A DNA stretch of 64,000 bases from Tumebacillus sp. BK434 (GCF_004340785.1 NZ_SLXS01000011.1:19881-83880), one strand, 5' to 3'. Positions 36,930-46,150 are shown, counted from the stretch's first letter. The notes: generated by a model from the letters alone, not told the origin. Program-made: numbers and translations.

Positions 36930-37967
36930 TTATTGCAGAAATGCCATCGGATTGACGTATGCGCCGCCGCTTTGCATCGACAGATGCAGATGCGGGCCGG
37001 TCGAATAGCCGTCATTGCCGGTCGTGCCGATCACCTGTCCCTGGCGCACCGTCTGGCCGGTGCTGACGAGGATGCCGTTGCCGTACATGTGGCCATAGAC
37101 GGAGGTCACGCCGTTGCCGTGGTCGATGACGATCCAGTGCCCGTACCCGCTCGCCGAGCCCGCCTGCACGACCACGCCGTCAGCCACCGCGACAAACGGC
37201 GTGCCGATCGGAGCGGTGATGTCGATCCCTTTGTGGAACTCGGAGCCGCGCATGCCGTAGCCCGAGGAGATCGTAAACGAGGACGGCACCGGCCAGGCGT
37301 ACGAGCCGTTGCCTCCAGCCGCCGGAATGAACTGCGGCCCGGTGTAGCTCTGGTAGGCCTGCTCGACGACATGCTGGTCTTCCGCCGGTGCGGCCAGCGC
37401 TGCGGCGAGATCGCCTTTCAGGTTTTTCGCTTTCGCCTGCAGATCCTGCTCCGCCTTGCGCAGCGTCTCCTGGCGGGTGCGGCGCTCCTTTTGTTGCGCG
37501 TCGAGCTGCTCTTTGGCCGTTTTCAGCTTGGCCTGATCGGTGCGCAGCTGTTTGATCAGATCCTGATCCTGCTCGACGATCATCGACAGCAGCTGGAGCC
37601 GCTCCAGAAAGTCGGAAAAGTCTGTCGCTTTGAACAAAACTTCCCAGAAGGAGACATCGCCTTTTTGATACATCACTTTCACGCGCTCTTTCAGCTTCTC
37701 GCGATGCTTTTCGATGCGCTGCTCCAGCGCGGCGATCTCCCGCTTCATCTTTTCGTTCTCTTTCATCCCTTGAGACAATTCCGCCTCCAGGTCTTGCATG
37801 TTCTTCAATGTATCTTGCAGTTCCTTGTCGACTCCGTTAAGTTCTTGCTGAATCTTCTCTGCTTGCTCGCCCTTTTGCTCGGCAGCCAGCGCGTTCCCTG
37901 GCAGCGCTGTGGTCAAGAGCAAACCGGCCAATAAGCAGGCGGTCATCCGTTTTTGCCTGTAGCTCAT
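36930..37967 (-). CDS. Secreted M23 peptidase with coiled coil (EnvC-like)
   Basis: A 345-residue exported murein hydrolase. Sec signal peptide at residues 1-28 (LLAGLLLTTALPGNALAA), a long heptad coiled coil of about 28-215 (LNGVDKELQDTLKNMQDLEAEL), a short linker, and a C-terminal LytM/M23 zinc domain with FHKGIDI (first His and Asp) and TGPHLHLSM (HxH). The ATG at 37967 is used; the GTG at 37979 abuts its Shine-Dalgarno. Coiled-coil M23 proteins of this design act as activators or hydrolases at division or elongation sites, often with FtsEX, but no ftsEX is adjacent. Confidence 0.9.
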   Translation of the reverse strand: MSYRQKRMTACLLAGLLLTTALPGNALAAEQKGEQAEKIQQELNGVDKELQDTLKNMQDLEAELSQGMKENEKMKREIAALEQRIEKHREKLKERVKVMYQKGDVSFWEVLFKATDFSDFLERLQLLSMIVEQDQDLIKQLRTDQAKLKTAKEQLDAQQKERRTRQETLRKAEQDLQAKAKNLKGDLAAALAAPAEDQHVVEQAYQSYTGPQFIPAAGGNGSYAWPVPSSFTISSGYGMRGSEFHKGIDITAPIGTPFVAVADGVVVQAGSASGYGHWIVIDHGNGVTSVYGHMYGNGILVSTGQTVRQGQVIGTTGNDGYSTGPHLHLSMQSGGAYVNPMAFLQ

Positions 37968-38090
37968 CCCTTCTTTCACTCCTTTTCGTGTCTCATACTA
38001 CCGAATGGAAGCGGGGCGGACAACCTTTTTCGACAATTTGTAACCAAGATGTCAATGTTTTGGCAAGCTTTGGACAGGTTTTGCAAAAAG

Positions 38091-38125
38091 AAAAAAACCA
38101 CCCTCACAAAGGAGGGTGGTTTTTC
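38091..38125 (-). terminator. Terminator of groES-groEL
   Basis: Minus strand AAAAACCACCCTC-ctttgt-GAGGGTGGTTTTTTT, a perfect stem with T run, 14 nt past the groEL stop. Confidence 0.92.
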
Positions 38126-38138
38126 GAAAGGGGTGGGC

Positions 38139-39827
<1,689 letters not shown>

Positions 39828-39857
39828 CTATGTGTTCCGGACCGGGCCCGGAGTCGC

Positions 39858-40142
39858 TTACGCTTCGACGATCGCGAGGATGTCAGCTTCGCGCAGGATC
39901 AGGTACTCGACGCCGTTGTACTTCACTTCGGTGCCTGCGTACTTGGAGAAGATGATGCGGTCGCCAGCATGTACGTCCAGTGCAACAACGGAGTTGCCTA
40001 CTACTTTGCCGGTGCCAACTGCTACAACTTCACCTTCTTGCGGCTTCTCTTTCGCGGTGTCCGGCAGGAACAGCCCGCTTGCAGTCTTCTCTTCACGTTC
40101 CACAACTTTGATGACGACGCGGTCGCCAATCGGTTTAATCAT
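39858..40142 (-). CDS. groES: Co-chaperonin GroES
   Basis: A 94-residue lid subunit: [42 protein letters not shown] includes the mobile loop that docks on GroEL. First gene of the operon, 87 bp upstream of groEL, 40 bp downstream of CIRCE. Confidence 0.98.
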   Translation of the reverse strand: MIKPIGDRVVIKVVEREEKTASGLFLPDTAKEKPQEGEVVAVGTGKVVGNSVVALDVHAGDRIIFSKYAGTEVKYNGVEYLILREADILAIVEA

Positions 40143-40181
40143 GCAAAACCCTCCTCAGATTTTGATGAGCGATGTGTTCTG

Positions 40182-40208
40182 TTAGCACTCGTCATCACTG
40201 AGTGCTAA
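40182..40208. promoter_or_regulatory. CIRCE element (HrcA operator)
   Basis: TTAGCACTC-N9-GAGTGCTAA, a perfect match to the consensus inverted repeat, between the groES start and a TTGACT (minus strand 40230-40225) that serves as -35. HrcA repression of groESL is expected. Confidence 0.97.
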
Positions 40209-40401
40209 TTCCAATTCTTATGATAGTCAAATGCCCTGTTGTTTGCAAGAGGGAACAACAAAAATTTTGCATTACATTTTTGTAAATCCCACACAAAGCT
40301 CTAGGGTGCCCCCTGCTGGCAACATTATACATAGAGCGGACAAGAAGTTACCATAGGAAGTTTTCGCGAATGAGCTCGAACGGCGCGACTAAAAAATGAC
40401 A

Positions 40402-40428
40402 AAGCCGGGCAGTGCCATTGCCCGGCTC
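40402..40428 (-). terminator. Terminator after the DUF4230 gene
   Basis: Minus strand GAGCCGGGCA-atggcac-TGCCCGGCTTTGTC, immediately after the TAA at 40431-40429; stem strong, T run interrupted. Confidence 0.7.
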
Positions 40429-41190
40429 TTATTGAAAGTTCACAGTCAACTTGTAGCCCAAATGTCCGTACAGCTCCTGCAGCGCTTTTTCGGCGTTGCG
40501 CTCCGCCGTCTGCAGCACGCCGGTCGCGCCCGCTTCGGAGCGGAGTTTGGCGAGCACCATGTCCTGCGACATCAGTTTCAGCCCTTCCTGCAGATCGGTC
40601 GAGCCGCGGAACAGGCCTTCGCTGGTGAACACTTTGATCCCGTCCATCTGGATCGACTCTTCCAAGAACACGGCGTGCGGCAGCGTGATCGCAATCGTCT
40701 TCCGGTCATGGTCGATGCGGACATCGTCTTCCTGCAGCTGTCCGAGTTCGACGCCGGCGAGCAGTTTGGCCGGGACGACGAACAGGTACGAGCGCTTGGT
40801 GCCGGGGACATCCATCGGAATCTCGATGCCGAAGATCTTGTTGTCCGCCCCTTCGAGCGTGGTCATCACATACGCTTCGGCCGTCGCCAAGGCGGACAGC
40901 TCGCGCACGCCGGTCACAAAGACTGCCGTGCTCGGCTTCTCCTGCACGTTCAGAACATACCACGCACCGGCCGAGCCTGCAGCCAGCAAGGTGACCAGCA
41001 GAGTCAGCAGCAGGCGCTTCTTGCCGAACCACCCGTTGAGCTTCCAAGGCCGGGACTTCGCTTCCGTGCGGTCGGGCAACAGCTGCACACTGCCTGCCGC
41101 GATGGCTGCCGATGTTTCTTCCTGTGCTTGTTTCAACTGTCGCACCACCTCTTCCAATTCGGAAATGGATGGCTGTTTCGGATCGCTCAC
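40429..41190 (-). CDS. DUF4230-family membrane-anchored protein
   Basis: A 253-residue protein. An N-terminal cytoplasmic coiled segment (SELEEVVRQLKQAQEE) and a basic region precede one membrane helix at about 59-77. The extracytoplasmic DUF4230 domain follows (VTGVRELSALATAEAYVMTTLEG, then a beta-rich region). The start is GTG 41190 behind GGGGGAG. It is separated from the Mau-like operon by the terminator at 41264-41305, so it is probably transcribed alone. Function of DUF4230 is unknown. Confidence 0.8.
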   Translation of the reverse strand: MSDPKQPSISELEEVVRQLKQAQEETSAAIAAGSVQLLPDRTEAKSRPWKLNGWFGKKRLLLTLLVTLLAAGSAGAWYVLNVQEKPSTAVFVTGVRELSALATAEAYVMTTLEGADNKIFGIEIPMDVPGTKRSYLFVVPAKLLAGVELGQLQEDDVRIDHDRKTIAITLPHAVFLEESIQMDGIKVFTSEGLFRGSTDLQEGLKLMSQDMVLAKLRSEAGATGVLQTAERNAEKALQELYGHLGYKLTVNFQ

Positions 41191-41263
41191 CTGCACACTC
41201 CCCCTTACATAGATAGTGGTCAACTTGCGGAAATATGTCCGCTTCCATTCTACACCGTCCGAC

Positions 41264-41305
41264 AAAAAACGAACAGCCTGTTCCCGATCCGGGAGAGGCT
41301 GTTCG
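41264..41305 (-). terminator. Terminator of the Mau-like/Tat operon
   Basis: Minus strand CGAACAGCC...GGCTGTTCG with an inner TCCCGGATCGGGA, followed by TTTTTTG. It closes the operon after the cysteine-rich protein. Confidence 0.88.
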
Positions 41306-41324
41306 TGCCGTTCGCGTCTGCTGC

Positions 41325-41735
41325 CTACAGATAAGCAAAGCATCCGCAGTCGCTGGACGTTTGTTTGCTGGCGTTCGAGTTCGTGGTCGGCGTGCAGTCG
41401 CAGCACGTCGCACCTTCAATGCGCCCGCCTTGCGCGATGCACCAGCAGCCGGTGGAACTGTACCCCCATGCGTAGGATACTTTATAGCCGCTCGGGCATT
41501 TCGAACTTGAGCTGCAGCCGGAGCAGTATTTGCCGTTCGGCGGAGCGCAGGATTGCGTCGCCCACACCGTCTCACACCAGCTGATGCTGTTGGCTCGTGC
41601 CGACTTGCTGCCAGCGAATGTCAACACACCCAGAAAAGTTGTGCCCACTGCCGCTTTCAGGAAACCTTTGCGGTCTACTTTGCGCGCCACATCTTCGGAG
41701 ACGAGTTTGAAAAATCGTTCCAGCATTTTAAGCAT
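41325..41735 (-). CDS. Cysteine-rich exported protein resembling methylamine dehydrogenase light chain
   Basis: A 136-residue protein. Residues 1-48 form a long Tat-like signal: a charged N-region, DRKGFLK at 21-27 (Arg-Lys where twin Arg is usual), a hydrophobic core, and SARA at 45-48 as probable cleavage site. The mature part has 12 cysteines (54, 63, 71, 74, 80, 97, 99, 111, 112, 114, 130, 132), enough for six disulphides, the number in the MADH beta subunit. KYCSGCSSSSKCPSGYKVSYAW and the CC pair align in order with that subunit. Trp90 falls where MADH has Trp57, but nothing matches Trp108, so the TTQ cofactor as known cannot form. It is last in an operon with MauE- and MauD-like genes and private TatAC. 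No large subunit is present. Function unknown. Confidence 0.7.
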   Translation of the reverse strand: MLKMLERFFKLVSEDVARKVDRKGFLKAAVGTTFLGVLTFAGSKSARANSISWCETVWATQSCAPPNGKYCSGCSSSSKCPSGYKVSYAWGYSSTGCWCIAQGGRIEGATCCDCTPTTNSNASKQTSSDCGCFAYL

Positions 41736-41751
41736 GTCCTATCTTCCTCCT

Positions 41752-42573
41752 TCAATCGGATAAGTTGGCATCGTTACCGGCCGCGGCTTGCTCGGCCGCT
41801 TCCGCTTCTTCGAGCTCCCGTTGCGCTTCCTCTTCCCGATGCAGCTTCGCGATCCGCTTTTTCCACACAAAGCGCGAGACGGTGATCGACAGTTCAAAGA
41901 ACAGGATCATCGGCACCGCGGCCATCAGGTGGGAGACCAGCTCCGGCGGCGAGATCAGCGAAGCGATGATCACGCAGATCAGATAGGCGTAGCGGCGGCT
42001 TCTCGCCAGCATGAACGGCGTGATGATCCCCAGGGCGGTCATGAAGGCGACCGCGACCGGCAGTTCGAAGATAAATCCAAACGGCAAGACGACATTGGTC
42101 AGGAAGCCGAGATAGTTGCCGGCGGTAAACATCACGTTGAACTGCTCCATGCCGAGCGTATAGAGAAACTTGAACATCACCGGGAACACCACGAAGTAGC
42201 CAAACAGGATACCTACGCAAAACATCCCCGCCACCAGGGGCAAAAACTTCAGAAAGTGGCGTCGAACTTCCTGATCCACAGCCGGTGCCAGAAAGCGGTA
42301 GGCGTGGTACAGCAGCACGGGAAGGGTCAGACCCAAAGCTGCGGCGCCAGCGAGCAGAAAATAGATTTTCAAGATCTCTCCCGGGCCGAGCACCGTCATT
42401 TTGATTTCCCCGATCTCAGGGAACATCCGCGTCGCGTCGCTCGCCAAGTAATGAAAGAGATCGGTGACGAACAGAAAGGCGATCATCACCAGCAAAATAA
42501 ATGTGACCAGCGTCCAGATCAGACGCCCGCGCAGCTCAGCCAAATGTTCCAAAATCGTTTGCTCCCGACTCAT
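41752..42573 (-). CDS. tatC: TatC translocase subunit (second copy, in Mau-like operon)
   Basis: A 273-residue six-helix TatC. The conserved N-terminal EHLAELRGRLIW, the loop around FLAPAVDQE, FVVFPVMFKF and GFIFELPVAV, and the SPPELVSHLMAAVPMILFFELSI region are present. TatC recognises twin-arginine signal peptides. The ATG at 42573 has GGAAGGGGA upstream. It is about 55 percent identical by eye to the other TatC at 45080, an estimate only. Position directly before the cysteine-rich Tat substrate suggests a dedicated translocon. Confidence 0.93.
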   Translation of the reverse strand: MSREQTILEHLAELRGRLIWTLVTFILLVMIAFLFVTDLFHYLASDATRMFPEIGEIKMTVLGPGEILKIYFLLAGAAALGLTLPVLLYHAYRFLAPAVDQEVRRHFLKFLPLVAGMFCVGILFGYFVVFPVMFKFLYTLGMEQFNVMFTAGNYLGFLTNVVLPFGFIFELPVAVAFMTALGIITPFMLARSRRYAYLICVIIASLISPPELVSHLMAAVPMILFFELSITVSRFVWKKRIAKLHREEEAQRELEEAEAAEQAAAGNDANLSD

Positions 42574-42603
42574 GGGCCTGTCCCCTTCCTGCAATCCCTT
42601 TCA

Positions 42604-42640
42604 TCCGGCACCTCATCTGGCACCTCATCCGGCACTGTCA
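42604..42640. repeat. Three 12-bp tandem repeats between tatA and tatC
   Basis: CATCCGGCACCT, CATCTGGCACCT, CATCCGGCACTG in direct succession at about 42602-42637, in an unusually long (142 bp) tatA-tatC spacer. No ORF crosses it convincingly. Confidence 0.6.
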
Positions 42641-42715
42641 GCATCGGGGACGGCAAGCCCCCCTGCCAAACGCGTGCCGCACCATGCGATGCCGGCGGAA
42701 CCGCTTTTTCGATTC

Positions 42716-42982
42716 CTACTTGCTCGGTACTGCTTCTTTCAGTTCTTGCTGCGGCTCAAGCTGTGCCTCAGCTTTCGGTTCTGGCAAAGCTGATTTTGCT
42801 TCCTTGCCTTTTGCACCCTCGTCAGCGTCATCGTCGTCCGTGAAGCCTTTTGCGGCGCCGCGGAACTCTTTGAGCGTCTTGCCGACTGCGCGTCCGATTT
42901 CCGGCAGCTTGTTCGGTCCAAAGACGATCAGCGCGATGATCAAGATGAGAATCAGGCCCGGAAAGCCAATGTTTTGCAGCAT
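42716..42982 (-). CDS. tatA: TatA translocase subunit (second copy, in Mau-like operon)
   Basis: An 88-residue TatA. One N-terminal membrane helix ([17 protein letters not shown]), the [11 protein letters not shown] hinge, the amphipathic helix ([15 protein letters not shown]) and an acidic cytoplasmic tail longer than that of the copy at 45890. It forms the pore with the adjacent TatC. Part of the Mau-like operon, 16 bp after the polytopic membrane protein. Confidence 0.92.
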   Translation of the reverse strand: MLQNIGFPGLILILIIALIVFGPNKLPEIGRAVGKTLKEFRGAAKGFTDDDDADEGAKGKEAKSALPEPKAEAQLEPQQELKEAVPSK

Positions 42983-42998
42983 CGCAACTCCTCCTCCG

Positions 42999-43598
42999 TT
43001 ACAGATGGCTCCCGCTGTGCGCGTACAGCAGTGCCAAGAGAATCAGCAGTGACAATCCGTTGAGCACGCCGTTTCGGCGCCGCAGTCGCATGATGTCCCG
43101 CGTGTCTGCTTGCTCCCCGGCAGAGAGCATCTGCTTGTACCACAGCCAGACGGTCGGCAAGGCACGGGTCAAGCCGTACACCGCTCCGAAGAGCAGGCCT
43201 TGATACGGTTCGCCAAAGAAGCCAAGGTACAGATACAGCATGTAGAACGTGACGTGCGGAATATAGGTGAGAATCCCCGCTCCGAGGATCGAGCCCCAGA
43301 CCAGCATGTTTTGCTGCGGCGTGAATTGCACCCAGGTCTCCGGAATCTGCCACTGGCGCTGCGGAATCACCAGCCGGATCAGCCCAAACTCATGACAAAC
43401 ATAGGCGATCACCAAAATCCCCAAGCCGATCGCTTTTACTGTCGTCGGCAGCCAAAAGCTCAGCAAGTAGATCAGCAGGACGTACAGGAACCCGAACACC
43501 GCACCGGAGATTGCCGTTGTGAAACTGTAGACACCTGCCATCGACCAAAAGTTTTTCCATTTTCCCGCCTCACCGAGGGGGACGACCGTCAAGGTCAC
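42999..43598 (-). CDS. Polytopic membrane protein of the Mau-like operon (possible MauF analogue)
   Basis: A 199-residue protein with about six membrane helices (near 22-47, 53-75, 97-118, 120-137 and the C-terminus). No family is recognised with confidence; helix packing and spacing recall the DsbD/CcdA or UreH-type transporters, and gene order suggests an analogue of MauF. It starts at GTG 43598 with GAGGGG 5 nt upstream. The frame stays open upstream through an in-frame TGA (43610-43608) into a 30-codon ORF with its own ribosome binding site ending KLCTA, so the full protein may start at 43700 and contain TGA as sense codon or nonsense. See findings. Confidence 0.7.
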   Translation of the reverse strand: MTLTVVPLGEAGKWKNFWSMAGVYSFTTAISGAVFGFLYVLLIYLLSFWLPTTVKAIGLGILVIAYVCHEFGLIRLVIPQRQWQIPETWVQFTPQQNMLVWGSILGAGILTYIPHVTFYMLYLYLGFFGEPYQGLLFGAVYGLTRALPTVWLWYKQMLSAGEQADTRDIMRLRRRNGVLNGLSLLILLALLYAHSGSHL

Positions 43599-43607
43599 AT
43601 TGACCCC

Positions 43608-43700
43608 TCAGGCGGTGCAAAGTTTCGTCGTTCCCGCCACCGTGGCGAGCAGGAGCAGGATCCACACTTCAGCTTGTCCGACAAGCGTTACCCATTCCAT
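43608..43700 (-). CDS. 30-residue hydrophobic ORF, in frame with the downstream membrane protein
   Basis: MEWVTLVGQAEVW then a membrane helix (ILLLLATVAGTT) ending KLCTA, stop TGA. The ATG at 43700 is preceded by AAGGGGGTTGTGAGG. The stop is followed in the same frame by GGG GTC AAT and then the GTG start of the 199-residue protein. If TGA were read through, LCTA-x-G would make a C-x-x-x motif at the end of helix 1, with C-x-x-C if the codon were originally Cys. Either a separate micropeptide or the real N-terminus. Confidence 0.5.
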   Translation of the reverse strand: MEWVTLVGQAEVWILLLLATVAGTTKLCTA

Positions 43701-43742
43701 CCTCACAACCCCCTTTCGTGCAGGTTTTAGTAGTTCGAGCCG

Positions 43743-44360
43743 TTACGCGTTCGCCCGCTCCTCTTGCAGTTGGATGAGCTGCTGTTTGGCCGGGTGTTCG
43801 ACTTGAATGAACTGATTTTTTACAGACGACATCAAGCCTTGAATGTGCTCTGCGCTGTTCAGCAATCCTTTGCCGGTTACCACCCCTTTTTCATCTAACA
43901 TAATCCCAAACGGTGTCACTCTCACTTTGCAGTCGGTGAGCAGAATCTGACGCGTGTCTATGAGAAGTTCCCCCTGAATGGGAATCTTGGCTAACAGCTC
44001 TTCCCATTGGTCCCGTTCCCCGAGACCAACCATGACAAAGTTGACGTGCGTGCCATACTGGGCAATCGCTTTGTTCCAATCTGGAAACAGTTCACGGCAC
44101 GGTTTGCACGTGGTCGAAGTGAACGCGAGCAGGGTCGGGCGTCCGAGCAGATCTTGCGTGGAGACGCTCTTGCCCAGCTCATAGGCCGGCTGCTCGAAGT
44201 GGTGAATCTTGTCCCCGATCGGGATGCCGTCCCGGGAGATCGCGTCGCCCGATTTCAAGAACACTTCACCAAACTGACGGAAGATTAAGAAAATAGCACC
44301 GAGAATAAAAAGCGTCACAATCCAAAGCCCGAGATTCGAGTACAAGAGAAACTGGCTCAC
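43743..44360 (-). CDS. MauD-like membrane-anchored thioredoxin
   Basis: A 205-residue redoxin. One N-terminal membrane helix (about 11-27) is followed by an extracytoplasmic thioredoxin-fold domain with active site C85-K-P-C88 (FTSTTCKPCRELFPDW). The cis-proline segment is VRVTPFGIMLDEKG. In methylotrophs MauD is needed for disulphide formation in the MADH light chain. The start is GTG 44360, nine nt past AAGGAG; the upstream TTG abuts the same ribosome binding site. It follows the MauE-like gene by 5 bp. Confidence 0.85.
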   Translation of the reverse strand: MSQFLLYSNLGLWIVTLFILGAIFLIFRQFGEVFLKSGDAISRDGIPIGDKIHHFEQPAYELGKSVSTQDLLGRPTLLAFTSTTCKPCRELFPDWNKAIAQYGTHVNFVMVGLGERDQWEELLAKIPIQGELLIDTRQILLTDCKVRVTPFGIMLDEKGVVTGKGLLNSAEHIQGLMSSVKNQFIQVEHPAKQQLIQLQEERANA

Positions 44361-44365
44361 ATCAT

Positions 44366-44887
44366 TCAACTCCTTTTTAGTGTTTGCATACCGTTTGCGT
44401 ACAGCGTCCAGACCTTTTGCATCAGGATCACCAGCAGCGTGATCAAACTGCCCAGCGCGATCGTCGGCAAGGAGTAGACGACCGTGCCGTCATGAAGCAG
44501 CGCGGTGACCGCCAGCATGGTGCCGAGGAAGCCGATCTTCCCGAGCGTAAACCCGTCCGCTTTCGAATCGAGCAGTTTCCCTTGGCAGCCGCAGGTGATC
44601 ACCCTGCCTTGGCGCATCACGAAGCGCACCGCCATGGCAAAGCTGACCAGCGACAGAGCCATCAGCAGCGCGCCCCACCCGTACAAGCCCGGGACCAGCA
44701 GCAACACCGCCGAAGCGCCTTCCGCGAACGGGAGCACCGCTCCATACACGCGCGACAAACGCCGGGGCAACACCGCATACTCCGCCACCAGATCCATAAA
44801 ATCGTTCAAGTTCAGCAGCTTGAAGACGGCGGAGACGAAAAACAGTCCGGATAGGCTGACGAGGAGCACGGAGAGCAGACTCTCCAT
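44366..44887 (-). CDS. MauE/DoxX-family redox-associated membrane protein
   Basis: A 173-residue membrane protein with four or five helices. The family features are the N-terminal SGLFFVSAVFKLLNLNDF and the cysteine motif C99-G-C101 in VITCGCQGKLLDSKADGF, typical of MauE proteins that partner MauD in disulphide formation of exported cysteine-rich proteins. The ATG at 44887 follows GGAGGTGTTGC. It is the first gene of the operon, 60 bp downstream of the promoter at 44950-44979. Confidence 0.82.
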   Translation of the reverse strand: MESLLSVLLVSLSGLFFVSAVFKLLNLNDFMDLVAEYAVLPRRLSRVYGAVLPFAEGASAVLLLVPGLYGWGALLMALSLVSFAMAVRFVMRQGRVITCGCQGKLLDSKADGFTLGKIGFLGTMLAVTALLHDGTVVYSLPTIALGSLITLLVILMQKVWTLYANGMQTLKRS

Positions 44888-44949
44888 TTTGCAACACCTC
44901 CACTCCAAAATGAAACGTAATTTTTAATTATAAAATAGATTCTATCGTT

Positions 44950-44979
44950 AGGATATCACCTTCTTATACATATAGTCAA
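44950..44979 (-). promoter_or_regulatory. Promoter of the Mau-like/Tat operon
   Basis: Minus strand TTGACT (44979-44974), 18-nt spacer, TATCCT (44955-44950) in a strikingly AT-rich stretch. A small palindrome ATAGAaTCTAT lies 7 nt further downstream (44946-44936) and could be an operator. Confidence 0.6.
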
Positions 44980-45026
44980 TATAAGAGATGTTAAAGATAC
45001 ACAGATTGAATATATTTGATCAACGC

Positions 45027-45058
45027 AAAAAAGCTGCCCTCACGAATGAGGACAGCTT
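45027..45058 (-). terminator. Terminator after tatA1-tatC1 and the Moco operon
   Basis: Minus strand AAGCTGtCCTCattcgtGAGGgCAGCTTTTTT, stem of about 11 bp with one mismatch and T run. It insulates the Mau-like operon from the genes before it. Confidence 0.88.
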
Positions 45059-45079
45059 CGATTGTGTTCAGTTGTGCGA

Positions 45080-45856
45080 TCAAGCTTCTTCCTGCGCCAT
45101 GCGTGCTTCCGCTTCCAGCATCGCCTTCTCGCGTTTCTTCCACGACCATTTGGCGATGATGATCGACAGCTCGTAGAGCAGGATCATCGGCGCGGCCACA
45201 GAAACGTGCGATACAAGCTCCGGCGGCGAGATCATCGAAGCGACGATGACGAGGACGAGGTACGCATATTTGCGCACTTTGACCAGCGTATGCGGCGCGA
45301 GGATGCCGATGCGGGAGAGGAACAGCACCGCGACCGGCATTTCGAAGATCAGGCCGAACGGAATGACGATGTTCGTCATGAACCCGAAATAGTTTGCCGC
45401 CGTGTACATGATGTGAAAACGCTCCACACCGAGCTCGTACAAAAACTTGTACAAGAGTGGGAAGACGAAGTAGTAACCAAACAGGATACCGGCGAAAAAC
45501 ATCCCCGCCACCAACGGCAGGAATTTGTACGCCAGTTTGGCCTCCTTCTCTTCCAGCGCGGGCTTGATAAACGCCCAGAGGTGGTAGAGCAGAAACGGAA
45601 TCGTCAGTCCCAGCGCAGCGAGGCCGGCGACGGTGAAGTAGACTTTTAAGATTTCGCCCGGGCCAAGCACCGTCAGCTCGATCTCCCCCATGCCGGGGAA
45701 GAGTCGGGAGGCGTCATTGACCAGCGCATAATAGATCGGATCAACAAAGATAAACGTGATGACCAGGGCGATCAGAAAGATGACCAGCACCCAGATCAGC
45801 CGTTTGCGAAGCTCCGCGATATGATCGACCAGAGTTTCCGGCTCAACAGCGCTCAC
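45080..45856 (-). CDS. tatC: TatC translocase subunit (first copy, end of Moco operon)
   Basis: A 258-residue TatC with six helices and all standard segments (DHIAELRKRLIWV, FVFPLLYKFLYELG, NIVIPFGLIFEMPVAVLFL, SPPELVSHVSVAAPMILLYELSI). It starts at GTG 45856 behind AAAGGTGTGAG. It pairs with the tatA at 45890, 33 bp upstream. Placement after molybdenum-cofactor genes fits export of folded molybdoenzymes, although none is encoded in the window. Confidence 0.94.
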   Translation of the reverse strand: MSAVEPETLVDHIAELRKRLIWVLVIFLIALVITFIFVDPIYYALVNDASRLFPGMGEIELTVLGPGEILKVYFTVAGLAALGLTIPFLLYHLWAFIKPALEEKEAKLAYKFLPLVAGMFFAGILFGYYFVFPLLYKFLYELGVERFHIMYTAANYFGFMTNIVIPFGLIFEMPVAVLFLSRIGILAPHTLVKVRKYAYLVLVIVASMISPPELVSHVSVAAPMILLYELSIIIAKWSWKKREKAMLEAEARMAQEEA

Positions 45857-45889
45857 AAGCTCACACCTTTCCTGCCGCTTACCGCAGCA

Positions 45890-46108
45890 TTACTTGGTCT
45901 GCAGACCTTTTTCGTCTTCCTTGCTCGCCAGCACCGGCTGCTCCGACTTCTTGTCGTCATCTTCGGTCAGACCTTTGGTTGCGGACTTGAACTCTTTCAG
46001 CGTGCGGCCAAACGCGCGGCCGATCTCCGGCAGTTTGCTCGGACCGAAGACGATCAGGGCGATGACAAGGATCAAAATCAGTCCCGGAACACCAATGTTT
46101 TGGAACAT
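45890..46108 (-). CDS. tatA: TatA translocase subunit (first copy, after mobB)
   Basis: A 72-residue TatA: membrane helix [17 protein letters not shown], hinge [11 protein letters not shown], amphipathic helix [15 protein letters not shown], acidic-basic tail. Shorter tail than the copy at 42716. Starts 42 bp after the mobB stop. Confidence 0.93.
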   Translation of the reverse strand: MFQNIGVPGLILILVIALIVFGPSKLPEIGRAFGRTLKEFKSATKGLTEDDDKKSEQPVLASKEDEKGLQTK

Positions 46109-46150
46109 AGCAATAACCCTCCAGGTTGTAAGATTTGTCGTAAGATTCGT

